DNA from: Roseovarius aestuariivivens
GTDB lineage: Bacteria; Pseudomonadota; Alphaproteobacteria; Rhodobacterales; Rhodobacteraceae
Reading direction: 5' to 3'
NCBI RefSeq assembly: GCF_004761875.1
Contig: NZ_SJEY01000008.1
Location: 1 to 64,000 of the forward strand
DNA: 64,000 nucleotides
Numbering within the stretch: the stretch's first letter is position 1; each line of letters opens with the position of its first letter. The position numbers and the translations under genes are program-made. The notes under the pieces were generated by a model. That model saw nothing but the letters and a program-made list of their open reading frames with translations, had not been told where the DNA came from and did no database searches. Below, piece by piece: positions 44,569 to 54,387 of the stretch.

Positions 44569-45570
44569 TCACGCGTCGTCATAAATCACTTCGAGCGACT
44601 CTTGCGGCTTGGCGTTCTTGCCGCGCATGTCCTCGTCGGTCGCGGGCTCCAGCGTGACGCCGGCGCCCGTCTCGGACCCGTCGAACAGCGCCAGAAGCCC
44701 ATCCTGATCGAGCGGCGCAGGCCGCACCGGCGGCGCCAGCGACACCGCCTCGGCCAGACCGGCAAACAGGCTGCCCCACTGGCTCTTGTCGGTTCCCACG
44801 ATCTGGTAATTCGCAGACTTCTTGCGCAGGTCGTCATCCTGCGGGATCGCGGCCAGCACGGGGATATCGACCGCCTCGGCAAATGCTTGCGCCTCGCCGG
44901 AATGGTCGTCCTTGTTGATCACAAGGCCCGCGACACCCACATTGCCGCCCAGCTTGCGGAAATATTCCACCGCCGAGCAGACATTGTTGGCGACGTAAAG
45001 CGACTGCAGATCATTGGAGGCGACCAGAATCACCTTCTGCGCCATGTCCCGCGCGATCGGCAGGCCGAAGCCGCCGCAGACCACATCGCCCAGAAAATCG
45101 AGCAGGACATAGTCGAAGTCCCAGTCATGGAAGCCGAGCTTTTCCAGAAGCTCGAAGCCGTGGATGATCCCGCGCCCGCCACAGCCGCGGCCCACCTCGG
45201 GCCCGCCGAGCTCCATGGCGAAAACGCCGCCGCGCTTGAAGCACACGTCGCCGATCTGCACCTGTTCTCCGGCCAGGTTCTTCTTGGTCGAGGTCTCGAT
45301 GATCGTCGGGCAGGCCTTGCCGCCAAAGAGAAGGCTGGTGGTGTCCGATTTGGGATCGCACCCGATCAGCAGCACGCGTTTGCCCTGCTCGGCCATCATG
45401 TGGCTGAGATTGGCCAGCGTAAAGCTTTTGCCGATGCCACCCTTGCCGTAGATCGCGATGATCTGCGTCTTGCTGGTCGGCTCATCCGTCACGATATCGG
45501 CCAGATCCTCGTTTGCCTCGTCGCGCAAACGCTGGTTGAAATCTTTGAGGTTCGGTACGTCGTCTTTCAC
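44569..45570 (-). CDS. bchX: Chlorophyllide a reductase iron protein subunit X
   Basis: NifH-like ATPase that drives BchYZ. The 333-residue protein has the P-loop [16 protein letters not shown] near residue 40 and cluster cysteines in GRGCGGRG and DVVCGGFG. The first codon is GTG (45570) and overlaps the bchC stop (GTGA). Reductases of this type in bacteriochlorophyll a makers can also reduce the 8-vinyl group, relevant because no bciA/bciB is seen here. Confidence 0.97.
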   Translation of the reverse strand: MKDDVPNLKDFNQRLRDEANEDLADIVTDEPTSKTQIIAIYGKGGIGKSFTLANLSHMMAEQGKRVLLIGCDPKSDTTSLLFGGKACPTIIETSTKKNLAGEQVQIGDVCFKRGGVFAMELGGPEVGRGCGGRGIIHGFELLEKLGFHDWDFDYVLLDFLGDVVCGGFGLPIARDMAQKVILVASNDLQSLYVANNVCSAVEYFRKLGGNVGVAGLVINKDDHSGEAQAFAEAVDIPVLAAIPQDDDLRKKSANYQIVGTDKSQWGSLFAGLAEAVSLAPPVRPAPLDQDGLLALFDGSETGAGVTLEPATDEDMRGKNAKPQESLEVIYDDA

Positions 45571-46508
45571 GCCGCGTCCTTCCAGTTCAGTATCATTTTG
45601 AGACAGTCAGGGCTTTCGAATGCTGTCCGGTACGCCCCTTCCGCCTCGCTCGCAGGGCGCTGATGCGTGATCAGCCCCCCCATGTTCAGCGCGCCGCTTT
45701 CGATCAGGCGGCCCACCACCGTGAGATCCTCGCGCGTCCATTCCGCGGCGACGCGTAGCCGTGCCTCGCGCATGAACGCAGGCGGAAAGGCAAAGCTGAG
45801 ACCTTGCGGGTAGAAGCCCGCCAGAACGATCTCGCCGCCCTTTTTCAGGCGTCCGATCAGGTCGTTGAGAATGGCGGCATTGCCCGAGGCGTCGTAAATC
45901 GCACCATAATCGCGGCGCGGGTCGTCCTCGGGGCTGATAACCTCATAGCCTTCGGCCCCACCCTGCCGCGCCGGATCGGTTTCCCAGACTGTCGGCGCCG
46001 GGGCACCGGCGGCGATCGTCAGCCGTGCCAGAAGCCGGCCCAGAACGCCGTGCCCCACGATCAGCTCCGGCACATGCTTGTTCAGCCCCGCCATCGCGTG
46101 GCGCGCCGTGGCGGCCAGCGCCAGAAGTGCGCCTTCCGGACCTGCGTTCGAATCGGTTCGAGTCACCCGCTCGGCGGCGGTCACCAGCCGACTCGCGGCG
46201 CCGCCGAAAAGGCCGAACGCCCCGTCGAAACAGTTGGCCCCGGGCACGAAGACGTGATCGCCGGGCTTGAACCCGGTGCCGGGCGCGGCCTCGACCACCT
46301 CGCCGGCGGCCTCGTAGCCCGGCACAAGCGGATATCCCGAGCCCGGAAAGGGCGGCATGTCCCCGGTCCAGAACAGTTTTTCGGTACCCGTGGAGATGCC
46401 GGAATGCGCGATCTCGACCACCAGATCGCCCTCACCGGGGGCCGTCAGCGGCAGCCGGTCAAGATGCAGATCCTTGGGTCCGTTGAGAAAGACAGCGCGT
46501 GCGTCCAA
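45567..46508 (-). CDS. bchC: Bacteriochlorophyllide a dehydrogenase
   Basis: Oxidises the 3-hydroxyethyl group to 3-acetyl with NAD+. The 313-residue medium-chain dehydrogenase-like protein has [18 protein letters not shown] near residue 40 and a dinucleotide-binding region ([17 protein letters not shown]). The first codon is TTG (46508), preceded by AAAGGGAG 8 bases upstream, with no in-frame ATG before the conserved region. It has its own PpsR-controlled promoter. Confidence 0.95.
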   Translation of the reverse strand: MDARAVFLNGPKDLHLDRLPLTAPGEGDLVVEIAHSGISTGTEKLFWTGDMPPFPGSGYPLVPGYEAAGEVVEAAPGTGFKPGDHVFVPGANCFDGAFGLFGGAASRLVTAAERVTRTDSNAGPEGALLALAATARHAMAGLNKHVPELIVGHGVLGRLLARLTIAAGAPAPTVWETDPARQGGAEGYEVISPEDDPRRDYGAIYDASGNAAILNDLIGRLKKGGEIVLAGFYPQGLSFAFPPAFMREARLRVAAEWTREDLTVVGRLIESGALNMGGLITHQRPASEAEGAYRTAFESPDCLKMILNWKDAA

Positions 46509-46569
46509 GGCGAAACTCCCTTTGACCCTCGTCGTGATGTGCCTTTGCGGCAGCGGGGTCTCGAAGTTC

Positions 46570-46635
46570 AGTCTATTGGCAGGGGTTAAAGTGTCAAGTT
46601 TTCTTTACATATTATAATGCAAAGTTAGCTTGACA
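46570..46635 (-). promoter_or_regulatory. bchC promoter with tandem PpsR boxes
   Basis: An exact TGT-N12-ACA box lies at 46592-46609. A second one with a single mismatch (TGC...ACA) lies at 46618-46635, 8 bases away, the spacing typical of paired PpsR sites. On the minus strand TTGACA (46592-46597) and TAGACT (46570-46575) are a likely -35/-10 pair with a 16-base spacer, so the box covers the -35. The upstream box overlaps the crtF stop. Confidence 0.75.
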
Positions 46636-47779
46636 GCCCATCCGACTCAGACGGCTTGAAGGCGCTCAGCGCGCTGGTGATATAGGGTCGCGGTGCGCGG
46701 GGGATCCGCAGCTGCTCAAAGCCCGCCGCGCGGCACATTTCGGCGATCCGTTCAGGCGACCGCGCCCGGCCCGTGCCCATCGCCATCGTGTAAAAGGCAA
46801 AATAAAGATCGCCCGCGCGTTCCGGTCTGGCCCCGCCCGCCATCGGCTCGGACACGATCAGCCGCCCGCCGGGCGGCAGCGCGTCGTACACCGCGCGCAA
46901 AAGCGCGGTCACCGTGTCGTCATCGTGATCGTAAAGCACCCGGATCAGGCTGATCACGTCAGCTCCTTCGGGAAGCGCATCTTCGCGGAAACTGCCGCCT
47001 GCCAGCGTGACACGCGCGTCCAGCCCGAACTCGGCCACGCGGGCGCGGGCCTGCGGCATCACCTCGGGCAGATCGAACAGGATCCCTCGGGCGCGCCGGT
47101 TCCGGCGCAGAACTTCCGACAGGAACACACCCGATCCGCCGCCCACATCCATCACCGTCACATCGCCCTTCACCGGCAGCATCGCCAATGTATCGCGCGC
47201 CACCAGAACCTGGCTTTCGGCCATCAGGGTCGAATACCTGTCGGCCACCTCAGGGTCGATCTCGCCACCCGCGCCAAAGACATAGGGCCAGAACCGCTGC
47301 AAACGCGTCTCGTCTTCGCCCCGCATCAGCGCGATAGGATCGGCCATGTCGGCATAGAATTCGCGGTTATGCGCAATCATGGCCTCAAGCCCCGGCACCC
47401 CGAGAATGGCCGCACCCTTGCGCGCCAGCGCAAACCGGCCGTCGCGTCGCTGCTTCAAAAGGCCCAGCGCGACGCCGCCCTTCAAAAGCTGCTCCATGCG
47501 GTCGACGGGCACCTGGTGGCCAAAGCCCAGCGCCTCGGCGCTTTGCGCGCCCTCCAACAGCCCGCGCAGGATACCCGTCTCAACCAGCGTGCCCAGCACC
47601 TGACTGGCGACAAATCCCTGCAATATCTCGAAAATCTCGGCCCCGTCGCGCCGCGCCATGCCGCGCCCGAAAGGCAGCGCGCTGGCGATCTTCTGGACGT
47701 CGGGCCGCGCGATCAGCCGTGCGAAAAGGCCCGACAGCCGCACACGCCGCCGCGGCATCTCGGGCTCATGCACGGCCAT
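46625..47779 (-). CDS. crtF: Demethylspheroidene O-methyltransferase
   Basis: Methylates the 1-hydroxy group of demethylspheroidene with SAM. The 384-residue protein has an N-terminal dimerisation helix region and the SAM motif [18 protein letters not shown] near residue 190. It lies 5 bases after crtE and upstream of bchC, giving the crtEF-bchCXYZ-puf superoperon of purple bacteria. Confidence 0.94.
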   Translation of the reverse strand: MAVHEPEMPRRRVRLSGLFARLIARPDVQKIASALPFGRGMARRDGAEIFEILQGFVASQVLGTLVETGILRGLLEGAQSAEALGFGHQVPVDRMEQLLKGGVALGLLKQRRDGRFALARKGAAILGVPGLEAMIAHNREFYADMADPIALMRGEDETRLQRFWPYVFGAGGEIDPEVADRYSTLMAESQVLVARDTLAMLPVKGDVTVMDVGGGSGVFLSEVLRRNRRARGILFDLPEVMPQARARVAEFGLDARVTLAGGSFREDALPEGADVISLIRVLYDHDDDTVTALLRAVYDALPPGGRLIVSEPMAGGARPERAGDLYFAFYTMAMGTGRARSPERIAEMCRAAGFEQLRIPRAPRPYITSALSAFKPSESDGLSS

Positions 47780-47784
47780 GCCGA

Positions 47785-48654
47785 TCAGGCCCTGTAGCGT
47801 GCGGGCATCTTCGGCATGATCGCCTGCGCCTGCAGGCGGACCATCTCGGCAAGCTGCGCCTCGCCCGGACAGGACGGGATCGACGCGATCGCCCCTGCAA
47901 GAATATCCTTCAGGCGCGCCACCGCGCCGTCGACGCCGTAAGCCGCCACGGCATTGGGCCGTCCGTGCAGATCATCCTGACCCACCGGCTTGCCCAGCGT
48001 TTGCTCGTCCAGCACCGCATCGCGCAGATCGTCGGCCACCTGGAACGCCTCGCCGATCAAGGCACCCAGATCGCGCCACGGCTCGGCCTCATGGCCTGCC
48101 GAGATCGCGCCCATTTCCGTCGCGGCAATGAACAGCGCGCCAGTCTTGGACCGGTGATAGGCGGCAAGGTCGACCTCCGCTTCGCTTTCCCAGCCCTGTC
48201 CGGCGCAAATGCCATGCGGCATGCCCGTGCGCCGCGCCAGCGACAGGATCAGTTGCGCCGCCCGCGCGGCATCCGCGCCCGCGGCTTGTCCAAGCACCTC
48301 GAAGGCCAGAATGATCAGGCTGTCCCCAGTCAGAACCGCCAGCGGTTCCGAGTAGGCGCGATGCACCGACGGCTTGCCGCGACGCAGATCCGCATCGTCG
48401 AAACAGGGCAGGTCGTCATGCACAAGGCTGGCGCAATGAATAAGCTCCAGCGCCGCCGCCGCGGCGTCCGACAGCACCGGGCGGTCGTCGCCACAGGCCG
48501 CCGCCACGGCCAGCAGAATCGTGGGCCTGATGCGCGCGCCCCCGGGCAGACAGGCATAGGCCAGCGCCTCGGACAGCTGCTTCGGCGCCGCACCGCCCTG
48601 CGCCCCCTGCAAGGCACGGGTCACGGCGGCGTCGATCCTGCGGGAATGGGGCAT
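47785..48654 (-). CDS. crtE: Geranylgeranyl diphosphate synthase
   Basis: Makes C20 geranylgeranyl-PP for carotenoids and the bacteriochlorophyll tail. The 289-residue polyprenyl synthase has the two Asp-rich sites: [17 protein letters not shown] near residue 80 and [10 protein letters not shown] near 225. The ATG at 48654 has AGGAG upstream; the longer open frame runs into the PpsR boxes. First gene of the long minus-strand superoperon. Confidence 0.94.
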   Translation of the reverse strand: MPHSRRIDAAVTRALQGAQGGAAPKQLSEALAYACLPGGARIRPTILLAVAAACGDDRPVLSDAAAAALELIHCASLVHDDLPCFDDADLRRGKPSVHRAYSEPLAVLTGDSLIILAFEVLGQAAGADAARAAQLILSLARRTGMPHGICAGQGWESEAEVDLAAYHRSKTGALFIAATEMGAISAGHEAEPWRDLGALIGEAFQVADDLRDAVLDEQTLGKPVGQDDLHGRPNAVAAYGVDGAVARLKDILAGAIASIPSCPGEAQLAEMVRLQAQAIMPKMPARYRA

Positions 48655-48675
48655 GGGCGGCTCCTGTCTGGCATG

Positions 48676-48718
48676 TGTCACGCGATTGAGACAACCGCAG
48701 TGTAAATCATACTGGACA
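48676..48718. promoter_or_regulatory. Tandem PpsR boxes in the crtE/crtD divergent promoter
   Basis: Two exact TGT-N12-ACA boxes, 48676-48693 and 48701-48718, separated by 7 bases in a 94-base divergent gap. TGGACA at the end of the second box followed by AACAAT at 48736-48741 could be the crtD -35/-10. In that case crtD mRNA would begin almost at the ATG, which fits the lack of a crtD ribosome site. Confidence 0.85.
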
Positions 48719-48748
48719 GTTTGGGGGATCGAGTCAACAATCGCTGCC

Positions 48749-50320
48749 ATGAAGATGCCTGCTCTTCCCGCCGAAACCGCCGGCCGCGTCCTCGTGATCG
48801 GGGCCGGGATCGGGGGATTGGCCTGTGCCGCGCGACTTGCGCAAGCTGGGCGTGCGGTAACCGTTCTGGAACGTCATGACGCGCCGGGCGGCAAGATGCG
48901 CACCCTGCCCTCGCCCGCCGGTCCGGTCGACACCGGACCGACCGTGCTGACCTTGCGGCCGATCTTCGACGCGCTTTTCGCCGATCTCGGCGAACGGCTC
49001 GACGATCACCTCGATCTCGTCCGCCAACCGGTGCTTGCGCGCCATTTCTGGCCAGACGGCAGCCAGCTCGACCTTTACGACGATCCCGAGGCCAGCCGCG
49101 AGGCCATCACCGCCTTCGCCGGGCCAACGGCGGCCCGGCAATTCACCGCATTTACTGCCCGCGCGCGCGAGCTTTTCCACGGCTTCGACGGGCCGATGAT
49201 GCAGGCCCCGCACCCCAGCCTGCCCAAGCTGATCGCCCACGTGGCGGCCAATCCGCGCCTTCTGCGGCGCATGGCCCCGATGTCGACCCTGGCCCAGCTT
49301 CTGGACAAAAGCTTCGACGACCCCCGGCTGGCCCAGCTTTTCGGGCGCTACGCCACCTATGTCGGCGGCTCGCCCTATCAGGTGCCCGCACTTCTGTCGC
49401 TGATCTGGCAGGCCGAGGCGGCAGGCGTCTGGGTGATCCGCGGCGGAATGCACCGGTTGGCCGCCACCCTCGCCGATCTCGCAATCGCGCGCGGCGCGCG
49501 CTTTCACTACGGCGCGCATGTCGACCGCATTGACACCGAGGCAGGCCATGTCACCGGCGTAATCCTGCGCGACGGCACCACCTTTCCCGCCAGCCACGTT
49601 GTCTTCAACGGCGATCCGCGCGCGCTCTCCACCGGCGCCTTGGGCGAGGCCATTACCCGGGCTGCCCCAAACGTGGCCCGCGCCGCGCGCAGCCTCTCGG
49701 CCGAGGTCTGGGCCTTCGCCGCCCGCGCCCACGGACCTGACCTGGCGCATCATAACGTATTCTTCCGCACCGACCCGAAGCCTGAATTCGACGCCCTGGC
49801 CCGCGGCGAGCGTGTCGCGGATCCCACGCTTTATATCTGCGCCATGGATCGCGGCCTGCCAGAGGCTCCGCCGCCGCTTGAACGCTTCGAGATCATCGCA
49901 AACGCGCCGCCCCTCGACGGGCTGCGCGCGCAAGAGGAGTTTTCCCGATGTCAGACACGCACGTTCCGCACGCTCGCCCGTTTCGGCCTGCGCTTCGATC
50001 CGGAACCGGACCGGCACGCGCTGACGACACCTTCGGGCTTCGACCGGTTGTTTCCCGAGAGCACCGGATCCCTCTACGGGCAAAGCCCGCATGGCACGAT
50101 GGCGGCCTTCCAGAGACCGCAGTCGACGACGCCGATCCGGGGGCTTTACCTCGCGGGCGGGGGCGCCCATCCGGGGGCGGGAGTGCCGATGGCGACCCTC
50201 TCCGGCCGGCATGCGGCCGAGGCGATCTTGAAGGACCGAACTTCAATCTCGATGTCCCGCCCAACGGTTACGCCTGGTGGTATATCGACGGCCTCTCGGC
50301 CTCGGGCCAGCGCGCGATAA
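48749..50320 (+). CDS. crtD: Methoxyneurosporene (hydroxyneurosporene) dehydrogenase
   Basis: Introduces the C3-C4 double bond in the spheroidene pathway. The 523-residue FAD protein has RVLVIGAGIGGLACAARLAQ at residues 13-32 and the C-terminal carotenoid desaturase signature YLAGGGAHPGAGVPMATLSG near 470. The reading frame runs about 25 residues past the usual end (HAAEAILKD) into sequence that also encodes CrtC in another frame. No clear ribosome site precedes the ATG. Confidence 0.94.
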   Translation: MKMPALPAETAGRVLVIGAGIGGLACAARLAQAGRAVTVLERHDAPGGKMRTLPSPAGPVDTGPTVLTLRPIFDALFADLGERLDDHLDLVRQPVLARHFWPDGSQLDLYDDPEASREAITAFAGPTAARQFTAFTARARELFHGFDGPMMQAPHPSLPKLIAHVAANPRLLRRMAPMSTLAQLLDKSFDDPRLAQLFGRYATYVGGSPYQVPALLSLIWQAEAAGVWVIRGGMHRLAATLADLAIARGARFHYGAHVDRIDTEAGHVTGVILRDGTTFPASHVVFNGDPRALSTGALGEAITRAAPNVARAARSLSAEVWAFAARAHGPDLAHHNVFFRTDPKPEFDALARGERVADPTLYICAMDRGLPEAPPPLERFEIIANAPPLDGLRAQEEFSRCQTRTFRTLARFGLRFDPEPDRHALTTPSGFDRLFPESTGSLYGQSPHGTMAAFQRPQSTTPIRGLYLAGGGAHPGAGVPMATLSGRHAAEAILKDRTSISMSRPTVTPGGISTASRPRASAR

Positions 50321-51168
50321 GCATCATCGCCTTTATCGGTTCGGTCTTTTCGCCATGGTATGCGTGGTCGGGCCGGCGCGACCCGGAAAACCACGTCTGC
50401 ATCAATGTCGCCACCTACGGCCCCGGCGGGCGCTTTACCATGACAGACCGGGGCAAATCCGCCCTGCGCCAGACGCGCGACAGCTTCACCGTCGGGCCAT
50501 CATCGCTGCGCTGGGACGGCGCCCGGCTCATCATCGATATAGACGAGATCGGCGCGCTGCCGATGGTCAGCCGTGTGCGCGGCCAGGTCACCCTGACCCC
50601 GCGCGCCATGACCGGCGTGGAAATGCCGCTCACGGATGACGGCGCGCATGTCTGGCGGCCCTTCGCACCGACCTGCGATATCGACGTGGCGCTTGACGCG
50701 CCGGGCTGGCAATGGGCCGGTCATGGCTATTTCGATGCCAATTTCGGCACCCGCGCACTGGAACAGGATTTCAGCTACTGGACCTGGGGCCGCTTCCCGC
50801 ATCGCGGCGGCAGCACGTGTTTCTACGACGCAGTGCGGCTCGACGGCTCGGAACTGGCCGCCGGGATCCATTTCGATGCTGATGGCGCGGCCCGCGTAAC
50901 CGCGCCGCCGCCCAAAGCACCCTTGCCCCGCTCGCTCTGGGCCCTGCGTCGCGAGACCCGCGCCGATCCGGGCCACCGTCCATCGCAGGTGCGGCCAATG
51001 CTCGACGCGCCCTTCTACAATCGCGCCGCCGTGCGCACGCGCATCGACGGCGAGGAATGCACCGGCGTGCACGAAGCGCTCGATCTCACGCGTTTCCGCT
51101 CACCCTTGCTGAAACCCATGCTCGCCGTGCGGGTGCCGCGCCGCCGCGGCTGGACCTTCCGCGACTGA
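49948..51168 (+). CDS. crtC: Hydroxyneurosporene synthase (carotenoid 1,2-hydratase)
   Basis: Adds water across the C1-C2 double bond of neurosporene and relatives. The conserved enzyme (about 310 residues) begins near base 50230 (GPNFNLDVPPNGYAWWYIDG). Between the previous region and that point the frame holds only one ATG, GTG or TTG: the ATG at 49948, which has AAGAGGAG 8 bases upstream. Taken literally the protein has 406 residues with an alternative-frame, Arg/Pro-rich N-terminal extension of about 93 residues inside crtD. A rare start codon near 50230, coupled to crtD, is the alternative. Confidence 0.85.
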   Translation: MSDTHVPHARPFRPALRSGTGPARADDTFGLRPVVSREHRIPLRAKPAWHDGGLPETAVDDADPGALPRGRGRPSGGGSADGDPLRPACGRGDLEGPNFNLDVPPNGYAWWYIDGLSASGQRAISIIAFIGSVFSPWYAWSGRRDPENHVCINVATYGPGGRFTMTDRGKSALRQTRDSFTVGPSSLRWDGARLIIDIDEIGALPMVSRVRGQVTLTPRAMTGVEMPLTDDGAHVWRPFAPTCDIDVALDAPGWQWAGHGYFDANFGTRALEQDFSYWTWGRFPHRGGSTCFYDAVRLDGSELAAGIHFDADGAARVTAPPPKAPLPRSLWALRRETRADPGHRPSQVRPMLDAPFYNRAAVRTRIDGEECTGVHEALDLTRFRSPLLKPMLAVRVPRRRGWTFRD

Positions 51169-51210
51169 CGCGCAGGTCTTGGCCGGCCACATGCCGAAAG
51201 TCAGATCAAA

Positions 51211-51678
51211 TCAGCTCTCCGCGCCCGCGTTGGGATTGCGCTGCCAGACCGAATAGTTGAGCGCACCGGCAACGCTGACCCAGACAAGGTAAGGCACAAA
51301 CATCAACCCTGCGATCCAGTCGACCTCCCACAGCGCCACAAGCGTCAGCGCCACGGACAGCCAAAGCCCGATCAGCACGATCAGCCCCAGCCGCAACCGC
51401 TTCAACCCAAAAAACACTGGCGTCCACAACCCGTTAAGCGCGATCTGCAACGACCAGAGCGCCATTGCCACCGCGTTGCCATCCGACACCGCCACGCGCG
51501 CACCCGCAGCGGCCATCAGCAGGTAAAGCGAGGTCCACGCGACGGGGAAAAGCCAGTTGGGCGGCGTCCATGGCGGCTTGTCGAGGCTTTCGTACCACTT
51601 GCCCGGCGGGAAGAGCCCACCGGTCGATCCTGCGGACAGGCAGGCCAAAAGAAAGATTGTGAAGCAAAGCCAAAACAT
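51211..51678 (-). CDS. tspO: Tryptophan-rich sensory protein TspO
   Basis: A 155-residue, five-helix outer-membrane protein (TspO/MBR family, formerly CrtK), rich in Trp and Pro (PPWTPPNWLFPVAWTSLYLL near residue 35). In Rhodobacter TspO binds porphyrins and dampens pigment gene expression under oxygen. It is the last gene of crtI-crtB-tspO, 4 bases after crtB. Confidence 0.95.
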   Translation of the reverse strand: MFWLCFTIFLLACLSAGSTGGLFPPGKWYESLDKPPWTPPNWLFPVAWTSLYLLMAAAGARVAVSDGNAVAMALWSLQIALNGLWTPVFFGLKRLRLGLIVLIGLWLSVALTLVALWEVDWIAGLMFVPYLVWVSVAGALNYSVWQRNPNAGAES

Positions 51679-51682
51679 GATG

Positions 51683-52726
51683 TTAACCTAGCTCCGCCCG
51701 TTGTGCCTGCAAGGCCGCGCGCCGCGCCGCATCCTTGGCCTTGAGCGTGGACATGGTGGCGTAAAGCGTCTCGCTCCAGTCCTTCGCCGTAGCCGATCCA
51801 TCGCTCGCGGCCTGCACGAGAAAGGCCGTCTCGGGCAAGGGGCGCGCGTAGATCACGGCCGAGCGTGGCATCACCACCGTCGCGCCCGCGCGCAGCACCG
51901 ACAGCGCCAGCCAACCCAGTTTCTGCGCCGTGTTGGTGCGCGCCCGGTGGCTGATCGCATCATATCCGCCCCGCCGAAGCTGAGCACCGATCCCGGCATA
52001 GATATAGCGCGCCGCGAATATCCCCGGACGGCACGTTACGGGCAGCGCCCCGACCCCGGCTTCGGATTTCGCATATAGATCGTCGGCGCGCCGCAACAGG
52101 CGCATGATCACCCCGCGCAACTCTGGCGTGAAGGTCGGTTCGGCCAGAAACGCATCCGGGTCGATCCCGGCCTCTTCCAGCCAGTCGGTCGGCAGGTAAA
52201 GTCGTCCCTCGCGGGCATCCTCACCCACGTCCCGGGCTATATTCGTCAGCTGCATCGCGACGCCCAGATCACAGGCCCGCGCCAGCGCATCGGCTTCGCG
52301 CACACGCATCAGCACGCACATCATCGCGCCCACCGCCGACGCCACCCGGGCCGAGTAGGCCTGCAAGTCGCTCAAGGTCTGATAGCGCCGTCCCATCGCG
52401 TCCCACGCCAGACCTTCCAGCAGCGCCTCGGGCAGTTCGCGCGGCATAGCGAACTCCTCGATCAGCCCGGCAAAGGCCCGGTCCGCGGGCGCATCCCTCG
52501 GCGTGCCGCGATAGGCAAGGTCCAGCCGCTCATGCAGCCTCAGAACCGCCTCGGCCTTCTCGGTTTGCAGATCGACGGCGTCATCCGCCAGCCGGCAGAA
52601 CGCATAAAGCGCAAGCGCCGGGTCGCGCACCTGTGCGGGCAAAAGTTTGGAGGCGGCATGAAACGACCGCGACCCGTCCCGGATCGCCGCGGCGCAATGC
52701 GCCATGTCCTCGACAGCAATCGTCAT
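51683..52726 (-). CDS. crtB: Phytoene synthase
   Basis: Joins two geranylgeranyl-PP to phytoene. The 347-residue squalene/phytoene synthase has the Asp-rich sites RLADDAVD near residue 45 and NIARDVGEDAREGRLYLP near 170. The ATG at 52726 overlaps the crtI stop (ATGA); the open frame extends further upstream only within crtI. Confidence 0.96.
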   Translation of the reverse strand: MTIAVEDMAHCAAAIRDGSRSFHAASKLLPAQVRDPALALYAFCRLADDAVDLQTEKAEAVLRLHERLDLAYRGTPRDAPADRAFAGLIEEFAMPRELPEALLEGLAWDAMGRRYQTLSDLQAYSARVASAVGAMMCVLMRVREADALARACDLGVAMQLTNIARDVGEDAREGRLYLPTDWLEEAGIDPDAFLAEPTFTPELRGVIMRLLRRADDLYAKSEAGVGALPVTCRPGIFAARYIYAGIGAQLRRGGYDAISHRARTNTAQKLGWLALSVLRAGATVVMPRSAVIYARPLPETAFLVQAASDGSATAKDWSETLYATMSTLKAKDAARRAALQAQRAELG

Positions 52727-54276
52727 CGCCGGGCGACCGTTTCGGCGTCGGGCACCAGTTGCCCAAGCACCTCGGCGCTGGAAATCACCCCGGGCAATCC
52801 TGCCCCGGGATGCGTGCCCGCCCCGGTCAGGTAAAGACCGTCGAGTTCCTCGCTCACATTGTGCGGGCGAAACCATGCCGACTGAAAGATTCTCGGCTCC
52901 AGCGAAAACCCTGTCCCGTGCGGACTGAGGTAGCGGTCGCGAAACGTGTCGGGTGTAAACACTTCCGAGGCCGACAGATGCTCCGACAGGCCCGGAAGCA
53001 GATTTTCTTCCAGTACATTTTGGACATTGGCCAGATATTTTTTGTACATTTTGGACCAATCCACCGGATCGTCGTGCCCAAGATGCGGCACCGGGCTCAG
53101 CGCATAAAAGGTGTCATCGCCCTCCGGCGCCGCGCTCGGGTCGGTGACCGTCGGGCGGTGCACGTAAAGGCTCATGTCCTCCGACAGCTTACCGTTCAGG
53201 AAGATGTCTTTCACAAGTCCTTGATAACGCGGGCCGTTCAGCACGGTGTGATGCCCCAAGTCCGGCCATTTGTCCCGCGTGCCTTTCGTTCCGAAATACC
53301 ACACGAAAAGCCCCATGGACCAGCGCGACCGCTTTAGCTTCGCCCCCGTCCAGCGACGCTTTTTTATATTTCGCAACAAGTGGTTATAGGTATGGCCGGC
53401 ATCCGAGTTCGACACCACAACATCGGCCGGAATGATTTCGCCCCCGCTCAGCTTCACGCCAGCGGCACGACCATTTTTGACAAGGATTTCATCAACTTCC
53501 GCACTCTGCCGCACCAACCCGCCCTGATCAGCCACGACATCCGCCATCGCCTTCGCAATCGCCTCGACACCCCCCATCGCGTAATGCACCCCGAATTCCT
53601 TTTCGAGATGGCTAACAAGGATATACATCGACGTCACCTTGAACGGGTCCCCCCCAATAAACAAAGGGTGAAACGAAAACGCCATGCGCAGTCTCTCGTC
53701 CTTGAACCGCTTCGCAGCATGGGCATAGACCGACCGATCCGCACGGAGCATACCGAATTTTGGAAGCACCTTGACCAGGTCCCACAGCTTGTGCATCGAA
53801 CGGCGCCCGAGATCCTCGAAGCCGAATTCATAGCGCGCTTCGCTATCCCCTAGGAACCTCTCGTAACCCGCTGAATCTCGTGGAGAAAGCCGCGCCACTT
53901 CGGCCCGCATCGCATCGGTGTCCTGCCTCGCGGTAAACCGGCTGCCATCCGGCCAGCGGATCTCGTAGAACGGATCAAGCGCGCGCAGATCGACATCTTT
54001 GTCGAACTCCCGCCCGCAGGCCGCCCAAAGTTCTCTAAACACTTGGGGAACTGTAACAATTGTCGGCCCCAGGTCGAACCTGTGCCCGTTCCGCCAGATG
54101 CTGGATCCGCGCCCGCCGGGGCCTTCGAGCCGGTCGAGCACTGTTACTCTGTACCCTTTGGCTCCCAGCCTCATGGCCGAGGCAAGCCCCCCCAGACCTG
54201 CGCCGATAACGATGGCATGGGGCCGCATCGCGGCCTCCGCGGCGTGTTTCATTTCCGGGTCGAGACGTGTCAACAT
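52723..54276 (-). CDS. crtI: Phytoene desaturase (neurosporene-forming type)
   Basis: Desaturates phytoene stepwise, in this pathway to neurosporene. The 517-residue FAD protein has AIVIGAGLGGLASAMRLGAK near residue 21 and the C-terminal YLTGAGTHPGAGLPGVISSAE signature (split here: YLTGAGTHPGAGLPG, VISSAE). Start choices: ATG 54276 (used), or ATG 54228, which has GGAGG 5 bases upstream and begins MRPHAIVIGAG. Parts of the gene (about 53020-53060 and 53340-53400) are clearly more AT-rich than its neighbours. Confidence 0.95.
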   Translation of the reverse strand: MLTRLDPEMKHAAEAAMRPHAIVIGAGLGGLASAMRLGAKGYRVTVLDRLEGPGGRGSSIWRNGHRFDLGPTIVTVPQVFRELWAACGREFDKDVDLRALDPFYEIRWPDGSRFTARQDTDAMRAEVARLSPRDSAGYERFLGDSEARYEFGFEDLGRRSMHKLWDLVKVLPKFGMLRADRSVYAHAAKRFKDERLRMAFSFHPLFIGGDPFKVTSMYILVSHLEKEFGVHYAMGGVEAIAKAMADVVADQGGLVRQSAEVDEILVKNGRAAGVKLSGGEIIPADVVVSNSDAGHTYNHLLRNIKKRRWTGAKLKRSRWSMGLFVWYFGTKGTRDKWPDLGHHTVLNGPRYQGLVKDIFLNGKLSEDMSLYVHRPTVTDPSAAPEGDDTFYALSPVPHLGHDDPVDWSKMYKKYLANVQNVLEENLLPGLSEHLSASEVFTPDTFRDRYLSPHGTGFSLEPRIFQSAWFRPHNVSEELDGLYLTGAGTHPGAGLPGVISSAEVLGQLVPDAETVARR

Positions 54277-54310
54277 TTTACCAGACTACATGTGTCTAGT
54301 TAAATTGACA
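54268..54310. promoter_or_regulatory. Tandem PpsR boxes at crtI start
   Basis: An exact TGT-N12-ACA box at 54293-54310 (TGTCTAGTTAAATTGACA) and a one-mismatch box (TGT...AGA) at 54268-54285, 7 bases apart. The weaker box covers the ATG at 54276, which adds some support for the downstream crtI start at 54228. Confidence 0.7.
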
Positions 54311-54347
54311 ATCTCGCATTGCAGCCCTTTTCTGCCTCTCAAAACCA

Positions 54348-54365
54348 TGTCAGTAATAGTAGACA
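54348..54365. promoter_or_regulatory. PpsR/CrtJ box upstream of crtA
   Basis: TGTCAGTAATAGTAGACA fits TGT-N12-ACA. It is 8 bases upstream of the GAGGGGAG ribosome site that serves crtA, so it most likely controls the crtA-bchIDO operon. Confidence 0.8.
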
Positions 54366-54387
54366 CTGCTTTGAGGGGAGACAGGCC

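Noticed and set aside
51169..51210. Terminator between convergent crtC and tspO
   Set aside because: The 42-base gap has no stem long enough and no T run.
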